Source: Lineus longissimus
Lineage: Eukaryota > Nemertea > Pilidiophora > Heteronemertea > Lineidae
Length of the DNA stretch: 64,000 nucleotides
Direction of reading: 5' to 3'
Assembly: GCF_910592395.1 (NCBI RefSeq)
Contig: NC_088324.1
Coordinates: 12,860,953-12,924,952, forward strand
Below, piece after piece: positions 12,225 to 30,900 of this stretch (position 1 is the stretch's first letter; the number at the start of each line of letters is the position of its first letter). A program made the position numbers and the translations under genes. The notes under the pieces are model-generated. The model ran no database searches. It had not been told where the DNA came from and worked only from the letters and a program-made list of their open reading frames with translations.

Positions 12225-15083
12225 CCTACATGTATACGGAAGACGGTAACATCATTGGGTTTTAGCTCCCGTTAGCTTGTCTGCCCACAACATGTGTAGG
12301 CCTATTGGAAATCATCTGAAAGCACTGTTTACTTTTCCCAAACACCTTCACAGTCAACTTCATCAAAGTCATTTACCACTTCATTTCATCTTGTCACTCA
12401 TCTTACAAACGTGGTCCCCGGCCACGAAACCAGATTAAAGCAAACAAAACCGGGCATGATCTCTGAGAGAGACCAGGTTTTTCATAACAGCAACCTTAAT
12501 GCAAGCTTTGGACACCTTTTGAGGGGACAAATTTCTAAATTATTTCATTGAGGCACATTTTGGCCGCTTTTCATATCGTTCTACAGTGTTACACTTCGTC
12601 GCCTCTTGACAGTGATATTTTGAAAAGGTGGAAGTTTTGATACAAACTGAACAAGAGAAGCAATAAGTTCAAATTAAAACGATTAATAGCATTAAAAAGG
12701 CGGAGGATAGTCTCAACAGAATGGTCGAGTTATGACCATTTCCACATTCAGTTAGGCACGGAGCGTCATTTCTAACTTTGGTTTTGGGTTACTAACAAAA
12801 TTAACAGATTATTTTATGTTGAATTCGCGTTGATTTCATTTGCATTCCTTGACCATGAACTTTAGTTTGATAATGTTAGGGTAATTTGATATAACATATC
12901 TTCTAATTGTTCTTATTTCTGCAATCAAGGGAGACATTATCCTATTGAGCAAGTTGACAGTTTCCTTCAATTCGTACAATGTGATCTGATGATGTAATTT
13001 GAACCTTCAAGGACAGATATAGTTGATCTTGTATCAAAGTAAGGAGTGGGCGAAAGGATGTTGCCGTATGCTGAGGTTACCAACATAAAAAGCTCATCAT
13101 TCGACATATACATATACATACTAAATGGTAAGGTTATCAAGAAAATGTACTGACAATTTACAGTACAAAGATGAAGACAAGGCTTGTGATGGCATATACA
13201 GGTACATACTAGTACAAGTCATATTTTACTACATGTATGAAGATACACAACCTGCAGCCAAATGATTGGAATGGTAAACGATCTGATAACGCCAATTGAT
13301 GCGTTACCTTCCATGGGCAACAAACTGAAGGGTTAAAAGCAGTTCAGCCAAGGTCATGACTGCATTTACTACCCTTTATGACAACCATTTGTGTTTGATC
13401 ATCGTTTTTGATAACTTTTCCTTTCTGATCCAATCGCCCGAGGAGATGATTCCGATTTGCATCCATGCCTGGGGCATGTCACAATATGATGGGCCAATAC
13501 AACAACGCGGACTGTGCTATGGCCGCGATGGTGAACCACCGAGCTAGATATTACTTGCGAATACACCCTATGTCCTCTTGTAACTGGTCAGAAAAATTTT
13601 CATTTGGTGCCTGGGGCATATCATTGAATGATTCGGCCATCATCTCATCTGTCCTATCTTCAAAACAGCCCATGATTAAGTTTGATAGCATGCCGTGCAT
13701 CTCAAAGGTTTTTTATTTCCTCAGCGGGTTCTTCATTTCCCTGAAAACCTCGAGTGGGGTGATAAAACCTCTAGATCCGGCAAATTTTCTCACGTCGCTT
13801 GCTATATAACAAAATATAACTATCACTTTTCCGTGGCTTGTTGACAAAACAGTTATTTCAACCTTAGAGTATTTAATATCATATTATATCGTGGGTGCTA
13901 AGCTGGGAATCAGCCAATCAGGAGGCGTGAATGTGTTTCGTGAAAAGAGATCGGCAACAATAGGAAATGCAGGCAGGATCATACCGTGACGTCACAATTC
14001 ATTCAGTGTTATTAAATTAAGAATTTTAGTGCGAATTTGTTCAAAAAATATTATTAGAATTCAGAAAAAGTGACTGTTTTATCGAAATATTTGAATAACT
14101 AATCCAATTTGAGGTGTACTTTACTGGGAGACGTGTCGTCTGCTTTCCGTGTGACGTCACAAATCTCAATCGCGTTCCCTCCATTCACAACCGCGACTGT
14201 CCCCGGGGGTTTTTCATCATAATATAACAATAACAGGCCATGTCAAACAGATTGTGGGCGTGGTATACCCCGTGACAATTTGCATAAGACCAATTGCACC
14301 CGCTAATAGACGCGGCACATGTTTTTCACCCGATGATCGGACCAAGTGCCATCATTTGATTGTCGTCTGCTGAGAGTGTCGTCTGTTGCAGTTGAGGGAC
14401 GCTGGTCTCAGGGATATGTTACATTAGAAAGTTACCTGGATTTAAAATCACGAAATCTAAGACAATATTCTTGGACAAAAAAGTGAAGAAGGGACAGTTG
14501 CGGTCCGGGACAGGTCAACACGTGGACTAAGACGCTGTCCAATGATAGGCGAAACTTATCAGCAACAACTATCAGATCTAGTCAACATTTATCAGTGGGA
14601 TTTTATAAATTTTCTTCAGGAGTTGAGGAATGTTTAAATCGTCGACAGAAAGAGAGATTTCTGCAAAGTGAATACGGAGGACAGTCGCCATCAGGAATGA
14701 TACGATAAGCAACTTCTAAAAAGTCTGTTGCAACTTGTCTTAACGTATTCCTGTCGGATTTAAACTTTGTTGACAAGCAGTCACTCGAGAAAACCATTAA
14801 GTCAAAGAGAGTCGAGGGCTTTGTCAAAACTTTGCAGACCAGAAGAGAGATTCTAAATAGAGAATATCAACCATGGATGACGTATCTTCTGAGTTAAGTT
14901 TCGAAAATTTGAGATAGTATTTTGAACAGGTCGATAAACACGATTTAAAGCCGTTTCAGTTGATAACTCTTAGAAGCAAGTCGTGGCAAGAGAATTTGTT
15001 CTGAATTTTGTATTTTCAAAAAGCCGAGAGATTTTGGAAATTACGCCAAAGAAAGCAATACCTGTCAGCCTGTACGCTTCGCA

Positions 15084-15525
15084 ATGGAAAAACAAGACGA
15101 GAAACCAACTGAGGTCGACATCATAGAGAAAGAGGAATCTAAAGCTTGTTTAAGTGACACAGAGATCACAGTGACGGAGGAAGAGGAAGACAGAGAGGAA
15201 AGAGTACCACACACAGACAGACTCAAGGAGAGTTTAAGATTGAGTGCACCTTTTGAGAAAATGTTACCACTCACAGAAAAGACACCGTTAGCGCTCATAC
15301 CGGAACGGAAATTGCCATCTGCATTTCTACCGACAAATAAAGTACCAAACTTTCATCACCCTAGGCCCTCCTTTATGATAAATGATATCCTAGGTGATCG
15401 GACTATGCCCTTTAAGAGGAGCAGATCGCCTGAGTCTGACTCTGACCATTCTCTGCCGCGATGTGACACACCAGATTCGCAACATGACTCGGACGCCACT
15501 GGGGACAACGATGACTTATGTAAAG
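15084..15525 (+). CDS. BARHL: BarH-like homeobox protein, exon 1 of 3
   Basis: Codes residues 1-147 plus one base of codon 148 of a 307-residue nuclear transcription factor. In animals BarH/BARHL proteins specify sensory and central neurons. This N-terminal part is acidic early on (residues 32-40) and carries an FIL-type repression motif, F97-x-I99-x-x-I102-L103, followed by a basic patch KRSRS at 111-115 and an acidic Ser/Asp stretch. In known BarH/BARHL proteins FIL motifs recruit Groucho-type co-repressors; vertebrate forms usually have two, and only one is clear here. The start is the first methionine of the open frame; upstream exons cannot be excluded. The exon ends at AAAG followed by GTAAG in phase 1, which joins correctly to the exon at 24758. 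Confidence 0.88.
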
Positions 15526-18396
15526 GTAAGCCCTTTAAAACAACCTTCCCGGTATTTCGAATTATTTATTGATATACACAGTGCATTTACACTACAAAAC
15601 CATGAGATATGATATGAGTTCAAAGGAATAATGTGAAAAGGGAACTATTAGATTGAAACCCTCCTTAGGAATGCCAACGAAAGTATTCCAGTATGCCTTA
15701 AACTCAGAATACATCAGTGCACTAATTGTTTTGGTACACTTGCTAAATATGCATTTTGAAATCCTTCGTCATAATTCCGATTTGAAGCTGTGTATATATG
15801 TATATATGTATATTCGATAAACAGCAACCTTCCGTTTGTAGTGCTAGATGGTGGACCGTGTTTTCTGTATGCATGTTTTTTGCAGGAAATTGCAATCTTC
15901 CCAATGAAGTCTTCGACGGACTCATTATTATGTTGATCTTGTTCTAATTTCATGATAATCGATCAACGTAATGTAGTCACCCTTGTCATTCCCATCACCT
16001 CATGTCCTTACGACTGGGCAATGTAATTACCCACTCGCGACGACTCAAATGCCAATCTTCATCATCATAATTCGCATCGGGCAAACTTCATCAATATTCT
16101 GGTCATAGTCTTGAGTCAGATCATTGCCTCTGGATTGGGGCTACTGGTCGATAAGTACATCGATGCTGAGTCAACCAAAAGTGATGCTCCCTTTGATTGC
16201 CAAGAAATGTTAATAAACAACTCGCCTTTCATAGATTTTGGTGCATATATCTGTCTTCCTGTGAATTTATCTTTCTAAATGCTATCTAAATGCTTGGCCT
16301 CCTCCCAAGCTTTGACAGATATTTTTACTTGACCATTTTTTCGAAGTTGGTGATGAGGTAGAGCATTTCGATGTAGGATACAAATCTTATTCCACTAGAC
16401 TTTAGCAAATGTCCTTTTGTGGACTAAAACGCCATGATTCGGCGATGGCTTGCATTCATTCCCCTTACACTCAAGCTGCAGAGCCAGTAGCTACCACAAC
16501 TGAAACGCAGACAGCATGGGAAATCGCATATCATTTTGTCCTCATCATCATGAAGTTTTAAAAAAGTGTCCCTATAGATTAGAGTTTGGACATCCTCGAA
16601 TAGCAGGCTTTTAGATACGAATCCCTCTCGTATTTTTGCAAACGACATATGAGACTGGAGTGAAAACGCTCTGAATTTCAGGAAGGGGTGGGTAAGAATG
16701 ATAACTCGTGATGGCGAGTGGTAATAAATATGCTCTCCACCGATCTGTTAAGGCCAGTAATACACATCAATTCACTTAACAGATTAAACGCCTCGCCAAC
16801 TATAAATCTATATCTTTCCGACAACACCCAAAATGTTAATGTTCTCAGTTCGTGTCAGAAGTACTATCGACAGCTAACTTGTGCACTTTCTAGCTAAATG
16901 CGACAAACATCTCAATGGGATTAGATGTGACAATTATGACATGGAATTCAATTTTTGGATATTCTTTGTCGTTAGTAACGATAATCTCTTCAGTTTATTC
17001 ATCAACATTTAACGAACATGACACCTTTAGATGGACAGTAATTTGTATTAATTATGGTATTGGTCAAAGCAGGATTATATATGTGCTCTAGAGTCATAAG
17101 GTTCTTGCCCATCCCATTGAAAATGGTAATCGCACCAATTTTATTGCCACTGTCGCTATCTCTTGCACAAATTGTAGCGTTTATCAACTTCGAACAGCAA
17201 CTTGGGAATAAAATTCACGAATCATATTTTACAACTTTCTACACCAGTTTGGTTACAGTTGCTAATTAAATCTGTGCATGATGTTTAGGTGTTTATTGCT
17301 TTATGATGAAATCATCTCCCTTTTATGAAATCATCTCCCTTTTATCAAAGGTAATAATATCACAGTTGACGTTATCATCTCCCTTTTGAAAAATCACATG
17401 CGGCTTGTTGATCACACTTAGCACAGTCGAGTTGAGGAAGAACGCCAATTTCATGAATTTAAAGAAGGCTGTTGCAGCAGGTAATATATCGGGGGAAGGG
17501 GGGTATGGATTATTCTCTAATCTATACTTGAAATCAGAGATTTTTGAAATCATTAATACATCAAATGGAAAAAAAGATAACAGACTACAATGCGCTGGGC
17601 TATTAAGAAAACGTTCTGAATGATATATCCGAATCTGATTTCATCACATGTTTATGACAGAAATTATGTAGGATGTCACCAGCTTGATAAGATGCCTTTA
17701 CATTTCCAAACAAAAGCTATTGTTTCGCGCAGCTAAACGTGTGGGGCGTCCCAAGAACTCTTTAAAAGCTAAGTATTCATTTACGCATCTCCAGGCCTCT
17801 GCACAAGATGTTACACGAAGTCTTTATTCATTCTAACGCTTTAAAATGTCTTTTTCTTTCGTCTTTCAACAAAACAAATCACAGATGGGACATGCTTGTT
17901 TTCAAATTGTGATGCACAGTGAGGCAGGCTGTTTCCTTACCCTATTGTAATAGTTTAGAGAATATGGCACATTACTCGATGATTTAAACAAAGGTTTTGC
18001 TGAGAAATTATCTTCTTTTTTATAAGCATTGTAGTTTTGTCTCACTGCGACCAGCAGTTGTTGGGAAATGACAAAGATGCGCCCCTAAATGCGATTTTGA
18101 TTTATGAAGCTTATATCGCTGCAACAGTTCCCAGCGAAACCGACATTCCGTGGGCGGAAAGTTCAAAATGTTTCCGACAACGGAAACCAAGTTAGTAATG
18201 AATGGCTTTTTTATGGCATCCCTTTCATACCATAGCATATGGGAGCATCCAATGGTCAGTTTTCTGCCGAAAAAACCATGGTCCAACACACCCCGACTCG
18301 CTTGAAACTTTTTACACATAACGCTACTCATCTCAAATTTCGCTCGAGATATTATCTTGAATGCTCGAAATATTATCTCGATCACTGGAGATAATA

Positions 18397-18598
18397 TCTC
18401 GATCGCTCGAGATAAATAACTCGGGCGATCGAGATATTGGGCGATATGAATAAAGACTAGCAAATGCTTTTATTTAAGATTCTATGTACATTTACACAAG
18501 GCCTTTCTGTAGAAAACTGAAGTAAAAGCATTTGCTAGTCTTTATTCATATCACCCAGTATCTCGGGTGATCGAGTTATCTATCTGGAGCGATCGAGA
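18397..18598. repeat. 40-bp inverted repeat enclosing MITE copy 2
   Basis: The left arm (18397-18436) and the reverse complement of the right arm (18559-18598) both begin TCTCGATCGCTC and end GAGATA, with the differences concentrated near the inner end. Left of it, from about 18345, are further degenerate CTCGAGATA/ATCTCGAT units. It is absent around MITE copy 1, so it appears to be host sequence and not part of the element. Confidence 0.7.
18439..18556. mobile_element. Foldback MITE-like element, copy 2
   Basis: 118 bp, same length and ends as copy 1 at 10363-10480, with matching inner sequence. The left end reads GGGCGATATG and the right end is the complement of GGGTGATATG. Only 2 bp outside each end, the flanks become inverted repeats of one another (18397-18436 against 18559-18598), so this copy lies at the exact centre of a larger palindrome. 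No clear target duplication is seen. Confidence 0.75.
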
Positions 18599-21500
18599 GA
18601 AAAAAATCATGTGATGTCCTTCCCCAGCCACCGTAGGTTCGACTTAATAATTGCATAGCCAATAAATTTGTTATGCCCACTATATCAACTTGTGACCTCG
18701 ACCCCGCCTAATCACACGTATCTATCTATCTGTTGTCAACATGGGATGGCACCCTCTGCCCATGTAGGCCATTGTCAAGTCTCGTCACCGCATTGTCCAA
18801 GGCCACATAATGGTGTTATTCTTGGCGTGTTGCAAATATGATGAACTACGCGACAAGGATAGCTATCTTGATTTATATTGGCTGCTTTTTACAATTTGAT
18901 GAAGACCTTTTCGCTGCCTTTTAACCGACGAACTGGTGGGATTCGCTTTTTTGGGGCTGGGTTTCCAGTCTACTGACAACACCATTTTGAGCAAAGAATG
19001 ATTCTTGATGAGTATGAAGGCATTGTAGAGCGACGCAGATGTAAAGGAACATAGGAATGAACACCATAATCCCCAACTCGAAATTATAAATTTTCTCTTC
19101 GGTTTGTTCAATCTTGCCAGTTGACGAATGTGCATTGTCGAAATGGACTAAGGAAAGGGGGCAGTTATCATCAGTAGCGCATCCACATGACCATGAGCTG
19201 TATCAGGAGTTGCCATGCGTTCGCTCGCTTGCCAACCTCCACCGCCGCTCGTATCTAATGATGCTAATTTATTCCGTATCAAACAGAAGGGCGGACCTAT
19301 CATATTGATTGAGAAGCTTGGTATATAAGCTGACTACTTGAGCTAGCTCCTGCCCTTGGGTCAAGCGTCTGTCACTTTATGTGTTTGTCATATTCACACT
19401 AGTAATTAAAGGTTTATCTTCTGAGCATAAGGGTTGTCAGAAAGGAAGGAACAGTCGATGTAATCCGAATTACAATGAATATGGATATCATTTCAATTGT
19501 CAGTAGGTCGTTTCTGCACTGAGTAGTAGAAGTCGAGGTGTCGAAGCCCTGCACAATAATCAAGTGCATCTAGCATATCTGAATTTGGATGGTTGAGATT
19601 GGCGATTTCCTTCTGGGAATTTTGTATCCACAGAATGTCATTACTGGGGGAGACACTGGGGGGGGATACGTCATGTTATTGTTTTCCTTTATGACGTAAG
19701 TAAATGTAACCATGCCACGATTGACTTGGCTCAGGAATATCAAATTTCTTACCAGGTTCACCGACTATTGTTGAAGAACACACCCAAGTAAAGGTATTGA
19801 TCAACAAAACAGTTACTCGAGGACTGAAGATAATCTAATTTGTCCACAATTAAAATCAAAGGGGTGCCATGTTTCGTGTTTAAAGGAGGATTTCATCCGG
19901 ATATGAATTAATTAATAATTGAATACGGGGCGATCAGTTCCATTATCCTAGAAATCAGTTCGAAAGGACAGAAAATGAAGTTGCTATACGATTGTCTGGA
20001 TTTCTATGATTGTAACATTTCCGGTCAAAATTAGCAATTTTCGCAGCATGATAGGCGGAATAATAGAGGAATAACTGAGAGATGAACTAACTTTTTTAGA
20101 GTATTAACACTGGAGAACTTCCGGCCTCCGATTGGTTCACTGCAGCAAAGTATGGATTAAGATTTAGTTCAAGACAGATATGACAACGAGCATGATCGCC
20201 AGGAGCCATGCTTTGACCAACTTTGATGATATTTTGTTGACATAGTGACAATTGTGCTGCTGCTTTAGAATCATCAAATGTCATCTCCGTGACATTCTCT
20301 GTTAATTCATCCGCGGGAAGATCGCGACACAATAACATAAACGGTAAGATTAACGCACAGAGTAGCCGCATCAAAAGCATTTACCTGTGAAAAGCCACAG
20401 ATAAGGCCTGGCTTTTTCCCAAAACCGACACCTGTCTTCAAAGGCGGCAAGAAGCGACCAAATGGACTTAAACACCCATTTGTAAATACGCAATGGCGAA
20501 TTAAGCGCGGCCATCTCAAGTTTTGGCCTCCGGCGCAATCATAACTTCAAACCATGATTCCTTAGAATTTATTTATTCCTTAGAAATTATTAAAGTACCA
20601 TAATGTTAGAGAGGCATACCGCAAAGTCATAATCCCCTGGTTTGATTCTTGAGACGGGCCAGACGTTTTCACGGTGGATAATGGCCGGTATCGCACTATG
20701 GGACGGGTCCTCGGGCCATTGCTCTTGAACATTGCGTTACCATCCTGTCAAGGAATGAACCGCTTTCTCCCGAGACTCCAAGAGTAAATACAGGTGTATG
20801 AGAGGGATTCCCGCCTAAGAAGAGCTCTTAGAATCCAAGTCATTCGCAACACGATTTATGAAATGGTTACGAAGAGAGTGAATGTTGCCAAATCGGTTTC
20901 GTGTGGGCAAATATTTATTTTCTGTAATTCTTTACTGTGTACGATGAAAATTCCGAAGATTATTAAAAATAAAACAACTATTCTTTTCCACGTTGAGTAA
21001 CGACATTTTGAAGAAAAACTTTTATCGTGCTAAATTGTCAATTGATATCTCATGGGTGGTCTTGTTAATGGGGTTTTAAGATGCTGAATTGTTGGTTTCT
21101 AAGTGGGCATAATCTTGGGGAAACCTCAATTGAATGGTCGTACAACGAGAAGGATGCTGGGCGGATAAATTATTATTCCAGTGGATGTCTTCAGCGTTAA
21201 CTCCAACGTCAGTTTCTCGTTAACTTTACGTCGGGCTTTACCTACCTATACGGCATCCTCTCACACATACTCGACCCTTCGATTGCTTCTGTTTCCATTA
21301 AAGGTTCAGTATAAGGGGCTAGGTGTCGAGTGAAATGGCCTAAAATGTCGGGATGATCCACCACCGTGACTTGGCGACACTACTAGTAACCTCGACAAAC
21401 AATTCAAGAATCGGAGAAAGTATAATCCCATGATTCTACCAACAGGGCTTGCTAAACCAGCCTTGGTAGTTCTAAAGGTACCGCGTAACAGCGTATTCTG

Positions 21501-24500
21501 ACTTGTATTTTGCCGGGCTACCGTTGCTAACATCCATATGGTCATCGATGATTTCAACCGTGTAGCGTCAAAGCTTTAATGATAAACACATTAAATCGCT
21601 ATTTGAAGGAAGACACCAACAATATATATCGTATTTTGTCAAGCTGCGATGCCTTTAAACAGCCGTTCAAGTCCCAACAAGGAAAGGCAATAAGGATTCG
21701 CCCAAGTGGTTTGTCATGTTTAAAGGCCTTCGTTTACCAAAGAAACCGCTCACACGGTGGTTGAGCACAGAGAAATTCTCTTCGACGCCTTTACCCATGG
21801 GAGTCCAAGCGCAAGAACATCGTATGCGCGAAAGTACGAAATCATCTGTCAAAATAGGTACACTTTGTTGAGCCAATTTTCCCTGCCATTTCGTCCATAA
21901 CTTTCTGCCAGATAAAATCATATTTGAGTGACTACACGCTCTGAATGCGCATATAATGACACAAGATTCAACTTCGATTTTTTTTTCAAAGATTTGACAG
22001 TATTTTCCACGGTTGCTGAACACGTTTGCAAAAGCCAACAGTAATTTCACGGTGGTGGTTTTCAATCAATGCATAAATGTATCTTTAGTTAACTCAAATT
22101 TAATGGCACTATTTAAAATTTCGAGAACGATATCAGACACAGACCCATGGCAGAAGTTTAATCAAACAATCATTGATATGTACAATTTATAGAGATGAAA
22201 GAAATTCGTGAATTTCGATTGTCATCCGATTTATGTTGGTCAACTTAGACGACCCGGAGAACAGAGAAACACAAATTTCTCCCAATAATCTGATTCGATC
22301 ACGAAATACTCTCCAGTAAATGCATGCGTTGTGCTAGGTGACACTAAAAAGATAATACTCTAACGATTATTTTGTGAGTTGTTGAAAATTAGAAGAGTGG
22401 TACATGTATTTGCGTCTTGTGTCTCATAAAAATTCGGAAAAAACGTCCAATACTTTCCGAAAAAAAGGTTTACAGGAAAAGAACAAACCATAGACTGAAT
22501 AATCCGCCTGGTCCTTCAGGTATGAGGTACCGATCTGGGATATGCATCATGAAGTCACTTCGGACACTTCATGCACCCTTATTAGATAAATCATTCAGGG
22601 TTTTATTATAGTTAGCTCAGGAGTTTGGCAATAAAATTCGCCCGATCCAAAACTGTAAACATCAAGAGCCCAAGCAGGTGTTTTGATTATTTTCCCCGAA
22701 GCTCTGGTTTTAATTGTACTCAATAATATATTGTCTATCTGATAACAAATATTGCAACAAGAGTTTTAATAGATTTATTGTAATCGAATAATGAATTTCA
22801 TAGATGATAGATAAAACTATTTCAATAACTTTGTCTCCAGAACCGATTATAGGTCTTACTTATCATTTGGAGTACCTGAACCCTATAATGGCAAACAGAC
22901 TGGCAATGGACCCCTGAAAATCCGGCAATGCTCCACGCGAATCTTAAACTGACATCGTCAAATTTACATCCATTATACCCTAAAGAGATTTTAATTCGTC
23001 ACGATCGGGCTTTTGTACATGCAGACAACATTAATGATGAATTATCTTAAACAAAAACGTGTGATGCACACAGCATCAAGGGTACAACAGGACATACGCT
23101 GTCCTTAGAAATCTCAGCATTGATTAATGCTCAAAAGCTTACGATCTCCCATTGGGAAAATTTAATTGCGCTTAATAGAAATTTATGCGCAGCGTCCACG
23201 ACGTGACACCGGACGATTTCCTCACATGTATAAAATTTTAATTTAAAACTCACGTCATTTATAATACGCAAAGGTTTTGCAAATATCAATTGTGTAAAAC
23301 AAACGCATTTCAAAACGGGAAATTCTGCGGCGTGCGCCCAGTGGGAGAAAAATGCAAATTTCAATGGCGGAACCGGAAGTGCTCTGAAGTGTCCCTAATA
23401 TGGTTAGTCTGCGCACTAATGGTAGCCGGATGTTCCATTCAGTGGTAATGGGGACCAAGTGAGGTATCAATGATTTTGATCAATGGACCCTGCCTCCGTA
23501 TCCTTATTATGTATTCAATTAACGACTGTTCGCTTTATCTCATCGATTGTATCACCGTGGATGAGGGCACACTGTGGAAATCTTGAATTTCAAGCCGTAC
23601 TCGCTTAGTCGTATGAAATCATGTTTTTTATCAATGCGCTCTGGGTCTTTTTAGTAAGCGGCCGTGAAATTTGATATCTGCACTCAATTAAAATACACCT
23701 GAATTGTCCTGTAAGAAAACGACATACAACACAGTGTTGAGTTTGATTCGTGTAAAGTGTCAAATCATCACTTGATGAATGAAAACCTGAGATCGTGAAA
23801 CAACAGGCAAATTCGTCCTATCAGTACCATCCTCTGTTACGACTCATCAAAAGAGACTTGGTTAGGGGTTTTGCCAGAGGATTTTTGGCCATATCCAGAG
23901 GTTCCAACTCAGGAATCCCCTTAACCATCCGCTTTTTTAATTGCTCTCTCATTGCCATCACACCCGAAGATAGCAAGACGTTTCCCAACACATATCAACA
24001 CTGATCAGTCTCAATCCCCGGGCTGAAATAAGCTTTTCAATTACCCAAGTACCACAGAGCTATCCGAAGCGTCAGAGCAGAAACTCACAAGCACCTCGGA
24101 CACTCGGACCACTTTCACGGTACACGGTCACTTATCATTTGGAGCTCGATTGGGAGACAGAAGGCCGGGAGAAGGTGCGATACCGGTGTTAGAAAATGAA
24201 AGGAGAGGGCCTCTTCAGACAACAGCATCGGAACTCTTCACACGAGGCTCCGGGCTATTGACTGATCTCTCAGCGTTGCTATGCGAGGCGTAAGAATCTC
24301 TTCTCGTTCACAGGAATAATGAAGATGATAGGATCAATGCAATGAGCCTCCTCTTTCTTGTAAGATTTTGAAACTTGACGAAGTACGTCTTTGCGACGAA
24401 TCGGGATTCAGTTGCAGATGGTGACAGATTTATGTTGATATGTGTTGGGGAAACACTCGTCTGCCCTTATCCGAGACGATGGCTACAAACTGAAGACCAT

Positions 24501-24729
24501 GAGTTTCCTTGAGGAAGAGAAATTCCACTCGGAACTACTGGTACTTAGATACATAATCCATTCACTATTACATTCCTGCTCTTTTTGATGGCGAAAACCT
24601 ATCAGGCAAGCTTTATTTCTTTGCAGACTCAGTAAATCAATGACAAGGACATCAATAAAGATGGAAAGCATGAGAGAACAGTCAAATTTCAATGTTGAAC
24701 GGCGCAAATCCAATATGAACCTCCACTGA

Positions 24730-30194
<5,465 letters not shown>

Positions 30195-30474
30195 GACCAA
30201 ATGGAAACGCCAGACAGCAGTTGGCCTAGAACTTCTCGCCGAAGCAGGGAACTTTGCCGCTGTTCAACGCATGCTCCAAACGAACCCTTACTGGGCGTAC
30301 CATCCCCACGCGAGCACGATCCTCTCAAACATGGAGATGTACTACAGAACTGCGCAGTCGGTCCACGCGCCGAGGCAGATTCTACCCCGGATGTTCCTGC
30401 CTGGATTACAAACGCCCACGTCGATTGGCCAGTTGCCGACACCGCCGCAGCTTTACGGTGATCCTCGAAGTTAA
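30195..30474 (+). CDS. BARHL: BarH-like homeobox protein, exon 3 (C-terminus)
   Basis: Codes the last 92 residues and TAA. It completes homeodomain helix 3 (TKWKRQ) and continues with [20 protein letters not shown], the diagnostic Bar-family extension. The following tail (NPYWAYHP, then MEMYYRT and [10 protein letters not shown]) resembles the less conserved C-terminus of BARHL proteins. The full protein is 307 residues, close to vertebrate BARHL1. The gene points toward DDX31 (minus strand, stop at 46652), with 16.2 kb between the two stop codons. Confidence 0.95.
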
Positions 30475-30705
30475 TCACGTGATTCGCAAAGTCAGTCACA
30501 TGAGATAACAATGGTGCAGATGAACTAGTCTTGTGACGTCATAGTCACATCGTAAACAATATATATTCGGGATGAGGAGTGCCTCAAAAGACAATTATTG
30601 TGATTTTAGATCACAAAAGGACAAGATTCTAAATCGCATATTATGACATAGACAATACTTGTACATTTCTATGCCTTTACTCTTCATTGGCAAAGCCGTA
30701 TACTG

Positions 30706-30733
30706 TGACCTGTGGTCATATGACCTGTGGTCA
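30706..30733. promoter_or_regulatory. Two nuclear-receptor-like everted repeats
   Basis: TGACCTGTGGTCA occurs twice, at 30706-30718 and 30721-30733, spaced by 2 bp and followed by a third half-site (GTGACC). TGACCT is the complement of the AGGTCA nuclear-receptor half-site, so each copy is an everted pair with one-base spacing and one mismatch. Binding is inferred only. Confidence 0.3.
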
Positions 30734-30827
30734 TGTGACCACGAAACATATTCATCTGCATTAAGATCATCGCAAATGTTATTGCCAATTAGTAAGCTCT
30801 GGGTAGATTTCCACTGATGCGATTGCG

Positions 30828-30900
30828 ACAACGCATGCGACGGTTCTTTGTTATTTAATGCCAGACTGCACTCAAACAATGCAAAAATCGCATGCGTTGT
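30828..30900. repeat. 13-bp perfect inverted repeat in BARHL 3' UTR
   Basis: ACAACGCATGCGA at 30828-30840 pairs with TCGCATGCGTTGT at 30888-30900 across a 47-base loop. In the transcript this would form a stable stem; in DNA each arm holds a GCATGC core. Confidence 0.5.

Larger units (their letters stand above)
1041..15083. other. Gene-free 5' flank of the BARHL gene
   Basis: I find no exon with recognisable protein similarity on either strand; open frames are short and look random. The stretch holds a 118-bp foldback element (10363-10480), palindromic GCATGC-type sites at 505-518 of the 8 kb block (8505-8518) and 9406-9417, a cluster of YY1/NRF1-like motifs at 11264-11420, a small hairpin at 12194-12224, and homeodomain-type TAAT sites such as the overlapping AATTAATTAG near 7206. 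The last few hundred bases before 15084 must contain the BARHL promoter and 5' UTR, but no TATA box or start site stands out. Inference: much of this is cis-regulatory DNA for the developmental gene to its right. Confidence 0.5.

Noticed and set aside
13465-13809. 114-codon plus-strand frame upstream of BARHL
   Set aside because: No domain and no donor or acceptor that would join it in frame to BARHL exon 1; the Met/Ser-rich composition suggests chance.
18020-18463. 147-codon minus-strand open frame in BARHL intron 1
   Set aside because: Its start lies inside the MITE-like element and it runs through the CTCGAGATA-type repeat; the N-terminal part is simple-sequence translation and nothing resembles a known protein.
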